Source of the DNA: Aeromonas rivipollensis
GTDB taxonomy: Bacteria; Pseudomonadota; Gammaproteobacteria; Enterobacterales; Aeromonadaceae
Direction: 5' to 3'
DNA: 64,000 nt
Assembly (NCBI RefSeq): GCF_037811135.1
Contig: NZ_CP149130.1
Coordinates: forward strand, 204,001-268,000
The position numbers and the translations under genes are program-made. Position 1 is the first letter of the stretch. Each line of letters begins with the position of its first letter. The notes under the pieces are model-generated. The model was not told where the DNA came from, searched no databases, and was given only the letters and a program-made list of their open reading frames with translations. This document shows, piece by piece, positions 51,993 to 59,971 of this stretch.

Positions 51993-52697
51993 ATGCGTGC
52001 ATTGGTAACGGGCTGCGGCCGTCGGCTGGGATTCTATCTGTGCGAGCAACTGGTGGCCGCGGGCTGGCAGGTGACGGGCAGCTATCGCAGCGAGCGGCCC
52101 GAGCTGGCCCGCTTGCGAGCACTGGGGGTAGAGCTGGTGCGGGCGGATTTCGCCGTGGAAGAGGATGTGGCCCGCCTTGTCACTGTGCTGGGAGCCCATG
52201 ACGATCTGGCGTTGATCATCCACAACGCCTCCGCCTTCGAGCCACAGGCGGCGGATCCTGCGGTGCAGCTGGCCCAGTTCGAACAGTTCTACCGGGTACA
52301 CATGGCGGCGCCATTTCAGCTGAACCGCGCACTGGCCCCCAAGCTGGCAGGCAATCCCAACGCCAGCATCATCCACATCACCGACATCTACATTCATGCC
52401 CCGGCGCCCCAGTTCGCCGCCTATGTGGCCACCAAGGCCGGGGCGCATTCGCTGGCCATGAGTTTTGCCCGGGAGCTGGCACCGGCGGTGCGGGTCAACA
52501 CCATCGAACCCGGCCCCATCCTGTTCCTCGACGAGCATGGGGACGACTGGCGTCAGCAGGTACTGGCCCGGACGCCGTTGGCGAGGGAGGGGGGGCTGGA
52601 GCCCATCTGGCAGGCAGTCAGGCTCTTGATGACAAACGACTATATGACGGGGGCCAGCATCCGGGTGGACGGTGGCCGGGCCCTCGCCGTCATCTAG
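51993..52697 (+). CDS. folM: Dihydromonapterin/dihydrofolate reductase-like SDR (FolM type)
   Basis: 234 residues from the ATG at 51993 (AAAGGAG ribosome site). Short-chain dehydrogenase with NADPH motif TGCGRRLGFYL, NNAG replaced by HNAS (IIHNASAF) as in E. coli FolM, active-site YVATK, and the C-terminal DGGRAL. FolM reduces dihydromonapterin to the tetrahydro form. It converges on a folK-like gene, supporting a pterin role. Confidence 0.78.
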   Translation: MRALVTGCGRRLGFYLCEQLVAAGWQVTGSYRSERPELARLRALGVELVRADFAVEEDVARLVTVLGAHDDLALIIHNASAFEPQAADPAVQLAQFEQFYRVHMAAPFQLNRALAPKLAGNPNASIIHITDIYIHAPAPQFAAYVATKAGAHSLAMSFARELAPAVRVNTIEPGPILFLDEHGDDWRQQVLARTPLAREGGLEPIWQAVRLLMTNDYMTGASIRVDGGRALAVI

Positions 52698-52748
52698 ACG
52701 TCATGATGGGGCTATGGAGCTGGAGGTGGCGGTAGCCTGATCAGGCGC

Positions 52749-53297
52749 CTAGTGGGGCCGAATGGTTGCCTGATGGGCGGGCAGGTCCGGGTGCACGGCG
52801 GGCAACTCCTGGCGCTGTTCGGCAGCTTGGCGCAGGGCCACGGGCTGCTGGCCGAAGCTCTGCTGCGCAAACACCTTGCTGGTTCGCAGACGCAGCGTCA
52901 CCTTGTGGGCACCGACCCGTCCCCCCTCATACATCTCGGCCAGCAGATCCCTGAGATAGGCATCCACCCCGACTCCGGAGAAGGCATCCCTCTCATGGCT
53001 GGCCAGGATGTCGATGTCGAGGGGCCTATCTGTCACCTTGCACAGGGGATTGCCGCGATCCCGCCCATGGGCAAGCTCCATGGTGACGAATTCGGCTTTC
53101 AGCTGGACGGCGGAGAGTTCGCTCTGGACGACGAACAGGCAGTTGAGAAAGTCATGGCGCGACTGCATTCCCACCGGTTTGGTCTGGATCACCGAACTCA
53201 GACGCAGCTGGCCGAAGCGGGCCAGCAGCTCTTCCACGGCCTGGCTGACGTGCTGGGAGGGGGCGAGATTGGATCCAATGCTGCAGAGGTAAAACAT
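52749..53297 (-). CDS. HPPK-like protein (FolK family, divergent)
   Basis: 182 residues from the ATG at 53297 (AAGGA 9 bases upstream; another ATG at 53306 abuts the ribosome site). The N-terminus FYLCSIGSNLAPS and the RPLDIDIL segment, holding the two magnesium-binding aspartates, are those of 6-hydroxymethyl-dihydropterin pyrophosphokinase. The C-terminal 60 residues diverge and are rich in Gln. It may be a paralogue rather than the housekeeping folK. Faces folM. Confidence 0.7.
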   Translation of the reverse strand: MFYLCSIGSNLAPSQHVSQAVEELLARFGQLRLSSVIQTKPVGMQSRHDFLNCLFVVQSELSAVQLKAEFVTMELAHGRDRGNPLCKVTDRPLDIDILASHERDAFSGVGVDAYLRDLLAEMYEGGRVGAHKVTLRLRTSKVFAQQSFGQQPVALRQAAEQRQELPAVHPDLPAHQATIRPH

Positions 53298-53422
53298 GGT
53301 TGCCATTCCTTGGGTTGGGCTCGACTGAAATATATACGCAGCTCACGGTTATTGGATTCACTATGAATTAACATGCTGTTATCTGTTGTGATCCAACTCT
53401 GATTGGCAGAAAGGAGGTTTGC

Positions 53423-53515
53423 ATGAGTGTGGAGATGAAGTGGGCGCTGTTGACCGCCTCAGGTGCCCTGGCAGTGATCCTGATAATCTGCCTGGCGTCC
53501 GTCGGTCTGGCGTGA
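53423..53515 (+). CDS. Small 30-residue membrane peptide
   Basis: A 30-codon frame with a near-perfect ribosome site (AAAGGAGG, 5 bases before the ATG) and its own terminator 21 bp downstream. The product begins MSVEMKW and continues as one hydrophobic helix (ALAVILIICLASVGLA). It stands alone between folK and glrK. Not recognised; the strong translation signal plus dedicated terminator make it a credible small membrane protein. Confidence 0.65.
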   Translation: MSVEMKWALLTASGALAVILIICLASVGLA

Positions 53516-53536
53516 ATCCTGACCCCGAGTGCAATC

Positions 53537-53566
53537 AAACCGGCCCCCTGGCCGGTTTTGCTTTTT
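53537..53566 (+). terminator. Terminator after the 30-residue peptide gene
   Basis: AAACCGGCC-CCCT-GGCCGGTTT followed by TGCTTTTT. Confidence 0.85.
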
Positions 53567-53617
53567 CATGGAGTGCGGATATGCTGGCCCACCCATGAAG
53601 AATCGAGACAGCAGAAG

Positions 53618-55018
53618 ATGACCAAGGTTCGGCCCCGTTCCCTGCTCCAGGTGGTATTGATGGGCTTCGTGCTGGTGCTGATGCCCCTGGGGGGCATGAT
53701 CTGGCACGATAGCCAGGCGCTCTCCCATCTGGGCCAGTTGACCAGCGACGAGATGGAGCGGGCGGTGCGGGATACCCGCCGGGCGACCCTGCTCACCACC
53801 CAGGCCATCGATCTGGAGCGCACCTTGCGCCGCTATGCGGTGCTGGGGGACGAACGCATCCTCGGCAGTTATCAGCAGCAGCTGGCCCGTTATCGCGAGC
53901 TGCTCGCCACCCATCGGCAATCCATCCCGGATGCCGCCGCCTACAGAGATCTCGAGGCCACCCTGGCCTGGCTGGATGGCTTGCAGGATCTGCGCAAGGC
54001 CAGGCAGGAGGCGACCAGCCCCAACTTCACCCAGTTCAATGAGCTCAACCAGCAGCTGGAAGTGGTCACCCGCAGCCAGGTCGATGAGCATGTGGCGGGG
54101 ATGCGGGCGGCCATCGCCGAGCTGCGGAAGGAGATCTGGTGGGTGAGCGGCTTCGTGGCGGGGCTCAGCCTGTTGCTGGTGCTGCTGTTTACCTACCTCA
54201 TCATCCACCCCGTGCGTCAGATTGAGTCGCGGATCCTGAGCCTGGGCGCCGGTGTCGAGCCGGACAAGCGCCCGGTGGATGGCCCCGCCGAACTGGTGCT
54301 GCTGGGAGAGCGGATCGGCTGGCTGCACGACAAGCTCAAGGAGCTGGAACAGCAGAAGTACCAGTTCCTGCGCCATGTATCCCACGAGCTGAAGACGCCC
54401 CTCGCAGTGCTGCGGGAGGGGGCGGATCTGCTCTCCGAACAGCTGGTGGGACCGCTCAACGGGGATCAGCAGGAGATCTGCCAGATGCTGGAGGAGAATA
54501 GCCGCCGACTGCAGACCCTGATCGAGCGTCTGCTCGACTTCAACCGCCTCAGCCAGCAGGAGGTGTTCAGCCTGACGGCGGTGCCCCTGGCCCCCTTGTT
54601 GTCAGAATTGTCTGCAGAATACCGGCTGGCGCTGGAATCCAAACAAATCAGTGTACACTTGCCGCCCGAGCCCATCAGCCTGCAGGCCGAGCCTTATCGT
54701 CTGCGACTCATCCTCGACAACCTGTTTTCCAACGCGGTCAGTTATGGCGCCAAGGGAGGCCAGATCTGGATCCGTGCCGGCCAGGATGCCAACGGCAGCT
54801 GGCTGGAGGTGGCCAACGAAGGGCCCGTCATCCCGCCAAACGAGCGGGAGCGGATCTTCGAGCCCTTCGAGCAGGGCAGCATAGTGCGCCAGGGGTTGTT
54901 GAAAGGATCCGGGATGGGCCTCTCCATTGCCCGCGAGTCGGCGATGAGTCTGGGGGGCGAGCTTAAATTAATTGAGGATAAACAGGCTGATGTCTGTTTC
55001 CGGTTGGATCTTAAGTGA
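53618..55018 (+). CDS. glrK: Sensor histidine kinase GlrK (QseE)
   Basis: 466 residues from the ATG at 53618. Membrane helix at about 11-30, a mainly helical periplasmic domain, a second helix near 170-190, a HAMP-like linker, then HVSHELKTPLAVLREG with the phosphorylated His, and an HATPase domain (N-box DNLFSNAVSYG, GSGMGLSIARE). Gene order kinase-lipoprotein-regulator matches glrK-qseG-glrR of enterobacteria. It ends 8 bp before the predicted qseG start. Confidence 0.9.
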   Translation: MTKVRPRSLLQVVLMGFVLVLMPLGGMIWHDSQALSHLGQLTSDEMERAVRDTRRATLLTTQAIDLERTLRRYAVLGDERILGSYQQQLARYRELLATHRQSIPDAAAYRDLEATLAWLDGLQDLRKARQEATSPNFTQFNELNQQLEVVTRSQVDEHVAGMRAAIAELRKEIWWVSGFVAGLSLLLVLLFTYLIIHPVRQIESRILSLGAGVEPDKRPVDGPAELVLLGERIGWLHDKLKELEQQKYQFLRHVSHELKTPLAVLREGADLLSEQLVGPLNGDQQEICQMLEENSRRLQTLIERLLDFNRLSQQEVFSLTAVPLAPLLSELSAEYRLALESKQISVHLPPEPISLQAEPYRLRLILDNLFSNAVSYGAKGGQIWIRAGQDANGSWLEVANEGPVIPPNERERIFEPFEQGSIVRQGLLKGSGMGLSIARESAMSLGGELKLIEDKQADVCFRLDLK

Positions 55019-55026
55019 AATTCAAG

Positions 55027-55536
55027 ATGAAACGATTCGTTGTACCCGTATTGATGATAAGCCTGCTTTCAGGCTGCTCCCTGCTGCCATCGCGCAGCCT
55101 GACAGAGCCCTCGGAGCAGGTCCTTGCCAAGCGGATGGAGTTCGCGAACAAAGAGATGCAGGTGCGCCTGCAATACTCCGACTGGCTGCTGGCCAGTCGT
55201 CCCCAGCAGCGGGCGCAGGAGCGCGAGCGGCTGGCCGGTGCCACCGATCTCGAGAGCAGGGTCAGCCTGGCCATGGTCAATACCCATCCGTCCGAGTCGG
55301 TAGCGAGCCGTCGGGCCGGGCTGGATCGGCTCAAGGCCCTGCTGCCCGAGCTCGGCCTGGATGCCCAGGCCTTCCTGCGCAGCTGGATAGCCCTCGGCGA
55401 GGAGCTGCTGGCCCGTGACAGTCGCCGCGACGATCAGAGCCAGGAGGTGCAGCGCCTGCGCCGCCAGATAGAGCAGCTCTCCGCCATCGACGAACAGCTC
55501 AACCAGCGCAAGCTCAATGGGGGCGCCCAGCCATGA
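55027..55536 (+). CDS. qseG: Outer-membrane lipoprotein QseG-like
   Basis: 169 residues. Lipoprotein signal MKRFVVPVLMISLLSGC with lipobox LLSGC, then a helical charged region with a coiled-coil C-terminus (QEVQRLRRQIEQLSAIDEQL). An alternative GTG at 55015 overlaps the kinase stop. Position between glrK and glrR identifies it as the QseG-type partner that in E. coli interacts with the kinase. Confidence 0.82.
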   Translation: MKRFVVPVLMISLLSGCSLLPSRSLTEPSEQVLAKRMEFANKEMQVRLQYSDWLLASRPQQRAQERERLAGATDLESRVSLAMVNTHPSESVASRRAGLDRLKALLPELGLDAQAFLRSWIALGEELLARDSRRDDQSQEVQRLRRQIEQLSAIDEQLNQRKLNGGAQP

Positions 55537-55597
55537 AGCGCCGAGGGCGTGCAAGGCGGGGAACAACAACAGGTCTTCAGGGTAAAGGGGTGAGAGC

Positions 55598-56878
55598 ATG
55601 AGTCGCATTCTGCTGGTGGACGACGATGCCAGCCTGCTCAAGCTGATGAGCATGCGCCTGCGCAGTCAGGGTTACGAGGTGGATACCGCCGACAGCGCCG
55701 AGGGGGCGCTGGACAGGTTGCGTCAGCAGCGGGCCGATCTGGTGCTGAGCGATCTGCGGATGGGGGGCATGGACGGACTGGCGCTGTTCGAGCGGATCCA
55801 GGCCCAGTGGCTCGGCATGCCGGTCATCATCATGACCGCCCACGGCACCATCCCCGACGCCATACAGGCGACCCGTTCCGGGGTGTTCAGCTTTCTCACC
55901 AAGCCCATCGACAAGGACGAGCTGCTGGTCACCATAGAGCACGCCCTGAGCCTGACCCGCCCGAAACAGCAGCATGAGTGGCAGTCCCTCATCCAGACCC
56001 GTAATCCCCAGATGGAGCAGTTGCTGATCCAGGCGAGCAGCGTGGCCACCATGGAGGTGCCCGTGCTGATCTTGGGGCCTTCGGGCTCCGGCAAGGGGGT
56101 GATGACTCAGGCGCTGCATCAGGCAAGTCGTCGTCGTGATCAGCCGCTGCACACCATCAATTGTGCCGCGCTGCCCTGGCCTGTGCTGGACTTGCAGCTG
56201 TTTGGCGAGGATGGACAGTCCGGCCTGTTCGAGCAGGCCAAGGGGGCGACCCTCTTCCTCGACGAGATAGGGAACCTGTCGGAGTCGTTGCAGGCCAAGT
56301 TGCTGCAGGTGCTGGCGGAATATGGTCAGGGCACCCCCGAGGTGCGGGTCATCAGCTCCAGCCATCAGGATCTGGTCACCGCCATGGAGGAGGGGCGTTT
56401 TCGGGAGGATCTCTTCTACCGCCTCAACGTGGCCAACATCACCTTGCCGCCCCTCAGCGCCCGCAGCGAGGATATCCCCCTGCTGGCGCGCCAGGCGCTG
56501 GACGACTATCGCAGTCGCCACGACAACTGCGCCGCCCTCGGCTTCTCGCCGGAGGCGCTGGCCCTGTTGGCAGCGGCGGCCTGGCCCGGCAACGTCCGTC
56601 AGCTCTATGGGGTGGTGGAACAGCTCGCCAGCCTCTGTTGCAGCCCTGTGATAGGCGCTGCCATGGTGGAATCTGCCCTGAGCGGTGGCGTCGGCGGCAT
56701 TCCCTCGTTCAACGAGGCGCGCGCCGAGTTCGAGAAGGAGTATCTGATCCGCCTGCTGCGCACCACGGAAGGGAATGTGACCCTGGCGGCCAACATGGCG
56801 GGAAGAAACCGCACCGATTTCTACAAGTTATTGAATCGGCACGGTATCGAGGCGGCAAACTTCAAATCGAAGGGATAA
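55598..56878 (+). CDS. glrR: NtrC-family response regulator GlrR (QseF), lacking the GAFTGA loop
   Basis: 426 residues: receiver domain with Asp52 (LVLSDLRMGG), AAA+ domain with Walker A GPSGSGKG (160-167), Walker B TLFLDEIG, arginine-finger segment FREDLFYRLN, and a Fis-type helix-turn-helix (NVTLAANMAGRNRTDFYKLL). Between LFG (201-203) and GLFEQAKGATLFLDEIG (209-225) only EDGQS remains, whereas the E. coli protein has about 14 more residues here including GAFTGA, the loop that contacts sigma-54. The reading frame is intact, so this is a clean deletion. The protein probably cannot remodel sigma-54 holoenzyme and may act differently. Confidence 0.92.
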   Translation: MSRILLVDDDASLLKLMSMRLRSQGYEVDTADSAEGALDRLRQQRADLVLSDLRMGGMDGLALFERIQAQWLGMPVIIMTAHGTIPDAIQATRSGVFSFLTKPIDKDELLVTIEHALSLTRPKQQHEWQSLIQTRNPQMEQLLIQASSVATMEVPVLILGPSGSGKGVMTQALHQASRRRDQPLHTINCAALPWPVLDLQLFGEDGQSGLFEQAKGATLFLDEIGNLSESLQAKLLQVLAEYGQGTPEVRVISSSHQDLVTAMEEGRFREDLFYRLNVANITLPPLSARSEDIPLLARQALDDYRSRHDNCAALGFSPEALALLAAAAWPGNVRQLYGVVEQLASLCCSPVIGAAMVESALSGGVGGIPSFNEARAEFEKEYLIRLLRTTEGNVTLAANMAGRNRTDFYKLLNRHGIEAANFKSKG

Positions 56879-56921
56879 GCGAGGCGGGAGCGGCCGGTCA
56901 GCGACGGGTCGCAGCCCTTGT

Positions 56922-57165
56922 TCAGGCCGGGTCGGTCACGCCAGTGCTGGCCCGGGCCTTCCGGGTTTTGTCGGAGAGCCAGAGGCCGCTCGCCTTCATC
57001 AGGTAGCCAAAGAGCGCGCCTATCACCGGGCGCCGGGTCAGGATCAGGCCGGATCAACCGCGCGAGTCGCGGCCTGGGCCTTCCGGGTTTTGTGGGAGAG
57101 CCAGAGGCCGCTCGCCTTCATCAGGTAGCCAAAGAGCGCACCTATCACCAGAGATGGCAGGATAA
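56922..57165 (-). repeat. 122-bp tandem duplication of the DUF1097 gene 3' end
   Basis: The gene's last 122 bp (57044-57165, including its stop) are followed by a diverged copy (56922-57043) with the same spacing, ending at an equivalent stop. The best-conserved core is 56954-57027 against 57076-57149, differing at a few bases. The extra copy still reads IGALFGYLMKASGLWLS-D-KTRKA and DPA-stop, but its frame is not joined to the gene. Confidence 0.88.
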
Positions 57166-57526
57166 GCCGCCACTCCCCCGCCGCCCCGAAGGTGGCGCAG
57201 CAACCGGCGAAGGTGCCGGGAATGTAGCCCAGCCACTGCTGCTTTGCTTGCACGCACATCAGGGTTGCCACCACACCCGTCATCAGATAACCCGCCATGC
57301 CAGCCCCCCACCAGCCTTCGCCGTGGATCAGCAGTAGTGCCCACAGCATGCCGGTGGCATTGCACAGCAGGGTCTGCAGCAGCGCCCTGTAACCGCCGCT
57401 CGAGGCGAAATAGCTGGTACAACCGAGGAAGCCGACCCAGGAGATGAGACCGAGGGCGGCGGCCAGTCCGCCCCAGACGGCGGAGAGGATCCCGGTCGTG
57501 ATGGAGATGGCGATCAATGGGCTCAT
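57044..57526 (-). CDS. DUF1097 family membrane protein
   Basis: 160 residues with four to five membrane helices. ITTGILSAVWGGLAAALGLISWVGFLGCTSYFA and GWWGAGMAGYLMTGVVATLM resemble the YcdZ/DUF1097 inner-membrane family of unknown function. The C-terminal tail is basic (KTRKAQAATRAVD). Start ATG at 57526, divergent from the small peptide gene at 57731 with a CRP-type site between. Its 3' end is tandemly duplicated downstream. Confidence 0.78.
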   Translation of the reverse strand: MSPLIAISITTGILSAVWGGLAAALGLISWVGFLGCTSYFASSGGYRALLQTLLCNATGMLWALLLIHGEGWWGAGMAGYLMTGVVATLMCVQAKQQWLGYIPGTFAGCCATFGAAGEWRLILPSLVIGALFGYLMKASGLWLSHKTRKAQAATRAVDPA

Positions 57527-57608
57527 GGCATGACTCTCAGTGGTTGAATTCGGAAAAGGAGGCAGCCTACCCTTCGGCGAGGGGGCGGCAAGCAGGGGCC
57601 GGATTGTG

Positions 57609-57624
57609 TGTGATCTCCATCACT
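57609..57624. promoter_or_regulatory. CRP-type site between DUF1097 gene and small peptide gene
   Basis: TGTGA-TCTCCA-TCACT matches the CRP consensus at 9 of 10 core positions. It lies 83 bp before the DUF1097 start and 107 bp before the 31-residue peptide start, so either or both could be controlled. Confidence 0.6.
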
Positions 57625-57730
57625 CTTTTCAACTCGGGAATACGCTTGCGCTCGCGAAAAAAATTCATTGGAGGCGTTCTTGGCCTTCGACCATAGTTAG
57701 AGGCCCTGTCCTGCTCATGGAGTGAGTCTG

Positions 57731-57826
57731 ATGGTGCCAAACGTGATAGTTCCCCTGCTGGTATTCATTCTGCTGTTCCTGGTCGGCACCATGGCCAAGG
57801 CGCTGCCTCTTTACCAGCTCATGTAA
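57731..57826 (+). CDS. Small 31-residue membrane peptide
   Basis: A 31-codon frame with GGAG 8 bases before the ATG. The product (MVPNVIVPLLVFILLFLVG, then TMAKALPLYQLM) is a single hydrophobic helix with a short polar tail, as in single-pass small membrane proteins that bind larger complexes. It sits 70 bp before msrP. Not recognised; no terminator was seen, so it could be the first gene of the msrPQ transcript. Confidence 0.55.
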   Translation: MVPNVIVPLLVFILLFLVGTMAKALPLYQLM

Positions 57827-57896
57827 ATTTGTGTGAAATAAAACTCGGCCGGGGCGGGTCTTATGGTTGTCAGCCTCATCGCCCCGGGAGTTTTCC

Positions 57897-58901
57897 ATGT
57901 TGATCAAGCGCCGTTCCTCTCATCACCTCACCGAACAGGATGTCACGCCGGAAGCCGTCTATCAGGATCGCCGGCTCATTCTGAAAGGGCTGGGACTGAG
58001 TGCCGCCACCCTGGCGTTTCCCACCCAGGCCAGCCTGCTGGATCTCTTCTCCGCCGAGCAACCTGTGCCTGCGCCCTCGACCAGGCCCCTCGACATTAGC
58101 GCCGCCACCAGGCCCGAGGGCCTGATCCTCACCCCGGAGGAGAAGGCCACCAGTCACAACAACTTCTACGAGCTCGGCACCGACAAGGGGGATCCGGCCC
58201 GCAACGCCCACTACCTCAAACCCGAGCCCTGGACGCTCAAGGTCGAGGGGGAGGTGGCCAAACCCTTTACCCTGGATGTGTGGGATCTCATCAACAAGAG
58301 CACCCTGGAGGAGCGGATCTACCGGCTGCGCTGCGTGGAGGCCTGGTCCATGGTGCTGCCCTGGAGCGGCATCCCGCTGGCGGATCTGATCCGCCGTGCC
58401 GAGCCCAACAGTCGCGCCAAGTTCGTGGCGTTCGAGACCCTCTATGATCCCGAGCAACTGCCGGGACAGGCCTCCCGCTCCCTCGGCGGCGGCATCGATT
58501 ACCCCTATGTGGAGGGCTTGCGCCTCGACGAGGCGATGAACTCGCTCTCCTTCCTGGCGATGGGGCTCTACGGCAAGACGCTGCCCGCCCAGAACGGGGC
58601 TCCCATCCGGCTGGTGGTGCCCTGGAAGTACGGCTTCAAGAGCATCAAGAGCATCGTATCCATCCGTCTGGTGGAGGAGATGCCTCCCACCACCTGGAAC
58701 CTGCTGGCACCGAACGAATATGGTTTCTATGCCAACGTCAATCCCGAAGTGGATCACCCGCGCTGGAGCCAGGCCAGCGAGCGCTTCATCGGCGAGGGGA
58801 GCATCTTCGGCGCCAAGCGCCAGCCGACCCTGATGTTCAACGGCTATGGCGACGAGGTGGCCTCCCTCTATCAGGGGATGGATCTGCGCAAATGGTATTG
58901 A
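57897..58901 (+). CDS. msrP: Periplasmic methionine sulfoxide reductase, molybdopterin subunit MsrP
   Basis: 334 residues, same as E. coli MsrP (YedY). A twin-arginine signal ([10 protein letters not shown] near 24-33) exports the folded molybdoenzyme. The Mo-ligand cysteine is in [14 protein letters not shown] (Cys146 of the precursor). It repairs oxidised methionine in periplasmic proteins with electrons from MsrQ. The ATG at 57897 has GGGAG 6 bases upstream. Confidence 0.96.
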   Translation: MLIKRRSSHHLTEQDVTPEAVYQDRRLILKGLGLSAATLAFPTQASLLDLFSAEQPVPAPSTRPLDISAATRPEGLILTPEEKATSHNNFYELGTDKGDPARNAHYLKPEPWTLKVEGEVAKPFTLDVWDLINKSTLEERIYRLRCVEAWSMVLPWSGIPLADLIRRAEPNSRAKFVAFETLYDPEQLPGQASRSLGGGIDYPYVEGLRLDEAMNSLSFLAMGLYGKTLPAQNGAPIRLVVPWKYGFKSIKSIVSIRLVEEMPPTTWNLLAPNEYGFYANVNPEVDHPRWSQASERFIGEGSIFGAKRQPTLMFNGYGDEVASLYQGMDLRKWY

Positions 58902-58930
58902 AACTGACGCTCTGCCCGAACGGTGTCTTG

Positions 58931-58971
58931 CCCCCTTATCCCCTTGCGGGAGAAGGGTTGGGGATGAGGGG
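58931..58971. repeat. Dispersed-type inverted repeat between msrP and msrQ
   Basis: CCCCTTATCCCC (58932-58943) pairs with GGGGATGAGGGG (58960-58971) with one mismatch, with a nested CCCTT/AAGGG-type possibility around TTGCGGGAGAAGGG. The wording resembles short intergenic repeats (CCCTCATCCCCAACCC type) scattered in many gammaproteobacterial genomes. Only one copy is in the window. Confidence 0.55.
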
Positions 58972-58998
58972 TGGGAAAAACAAAACGGGAACTGCGAT

Positions 58999-59649
58999 AT
59001 GACGCCGAGACTGAAAACAGCCCATATCAACGGCTTGCGCCTGCTGGTACACCTGGCCTCGCTGGGCTTTTTGCTCTGGCTGGGTTATGCCGTGCCAGCC
59101 GGGTTGCTGGGGGGAGATCCGGTACAGGGGCTGACCCACTATCTGGGCAAGGGTGCCCTGCACCTGCTGCTGCTGACCCTGCTGGTGTCGCCGCTGGCCA
59201 AGCGCTGGCGCCAGGGTCAGCTCATCAAGCTGCGTCGTCCCCTCGGGCTCTGGTGTTGTGCCTGGGCGTTGTTGCACTTTATGGTGTGGCTGGGGCTGGA
59301 TCTGCAGTTTGACTGGGCTTTGATCGGCGGCGAACTGGTGAAGCGCAGTTACATAGTGGTGGGCATGGTGGCGCTGTTGCTGCTGATTGCCCTCAGCATC
59401 ACCTCGATCCCGGCCCTGCTGCGGCGCATGGGGCCAGCCTGGCAGAAGCTGCACAACTGGGTCTATGCGGTGGCCCTGCTGGTGCCTGTGCACTACTGGT
59501 GGTCGGTCAAGAGTGGCTGGCAGGAGCCCCTCATCTACCTGTTGCTGGCGGGGGGGCTGTTGTGGCCGCGGCGAGAGAAGCTGCTGCGTCCCTGGCGCCG
59601 ACGTCCGCAACCGGTCGGGAGGGCGGCGCAACAGCCGTCACGCCCATAG
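58999..59649 (+). CDS. msrQ: Heme-binding membrane subunit MsrQ
   Basis: 216 residues from the ATG at 58999, six membrane helices. Ferric-reductase-like transmembrane domain; the histidines in HYLGKGALHLLLL, ALLHFMVWL and LHNWVYAVALLVPVHYWW are the likely heme ligands. It passes electrons from quinol/flavin to MsrP. The 97-bp gap from msrP holds a palindromic repeat. Confidence 0.93.
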   Translation: MTPRLKTAHINGLRLLVHLASLGFLLWLGYAVPAGLLGGDPVQGLTHYLGKGALHLLLLTLLVSPLAKRWRQGQLIKLRRPLGLWCCAWALLHFMVWLGLDLQFDWALIGGELVKRSYIVVGMVALLLLIALSITSIPALLRRMGPAWQKLHNWVYAVALLVPVHYWWSVKSGWQEPLIYLLLAGGLLWPRREKLLRPWRRRPQPVGRAAQQPSRP

Positions 59650-59650
59650 C

Positions 59651-59676
59651 AAAAGAGGCCTAATCGGCCTCTTTTT
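59651..59676. terminator. Bidirectional terminator between msrQ and the PepSY gene
   Basis: AAGAGGCC and GGCCTCTT (loop TAATC) flanked by A-run and T-run, serving both converging genes; it includes the PepSY gene stop region. Confidence 0.85.
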
Positions 59677-59908
59677 TGGTGATCTCTCCGCTGTAGGCAT
59701 CGACCTGCAGCTGCACCCGCCTATCGTCGGCATCCAGGGTTTCCACCTCGAATTTGTCCCCTTCCAGCTCGACTTCCCGAATGTCGTGATACCCTTGGGC
59801 CAGCAACAGCTTGACCAGGGCCGGCATGTCGAGACGCGCCTGAGCCGCCCAGCCAAGGGTGGAAAAAAGGCAGAGGATCAGCAGGATACTGCGTGGGATC
59901 ATATTCAT
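59660..59908 (-). CDS. Periplasmic PepSY-domain protein
   Basis: 82 residues: signal peptide (MNMIPRSILLILCLFSTLGWA) and a single PepSY domain (LVKLLLAQGYHDIREVELEGDKFEVETL, VDAYSGEITKKEAD). An in-frame ATG at 59902 is an equally good start. Small PepSY proteins often adjoin and are regulated by PhoPQ/QseBC-like systems, as here. Confidence 0.85.
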   Translation of the reverse strand: MNMIPRSILLILCLFSTLGWAAQARLDMPALVKLLLAQGYHDIREVELEGDKFEVETLDADDRRVQLQVDAYSGEITKKEAD

Positions 59909-59971
59909 TCCGGATTCATGGCTGGCACACTATAAACGGCATTATGTTAGGTTTTGAGAGATGAATCACCC

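Noticed and set aside
53516..53617. GlmY-like small RNA upstream of glrK
   Set aside because: Enterobacteria carry glmY here, but the interval holds only the terminator of the 30-residue peptide gene and no GlmY-like fold was seen.
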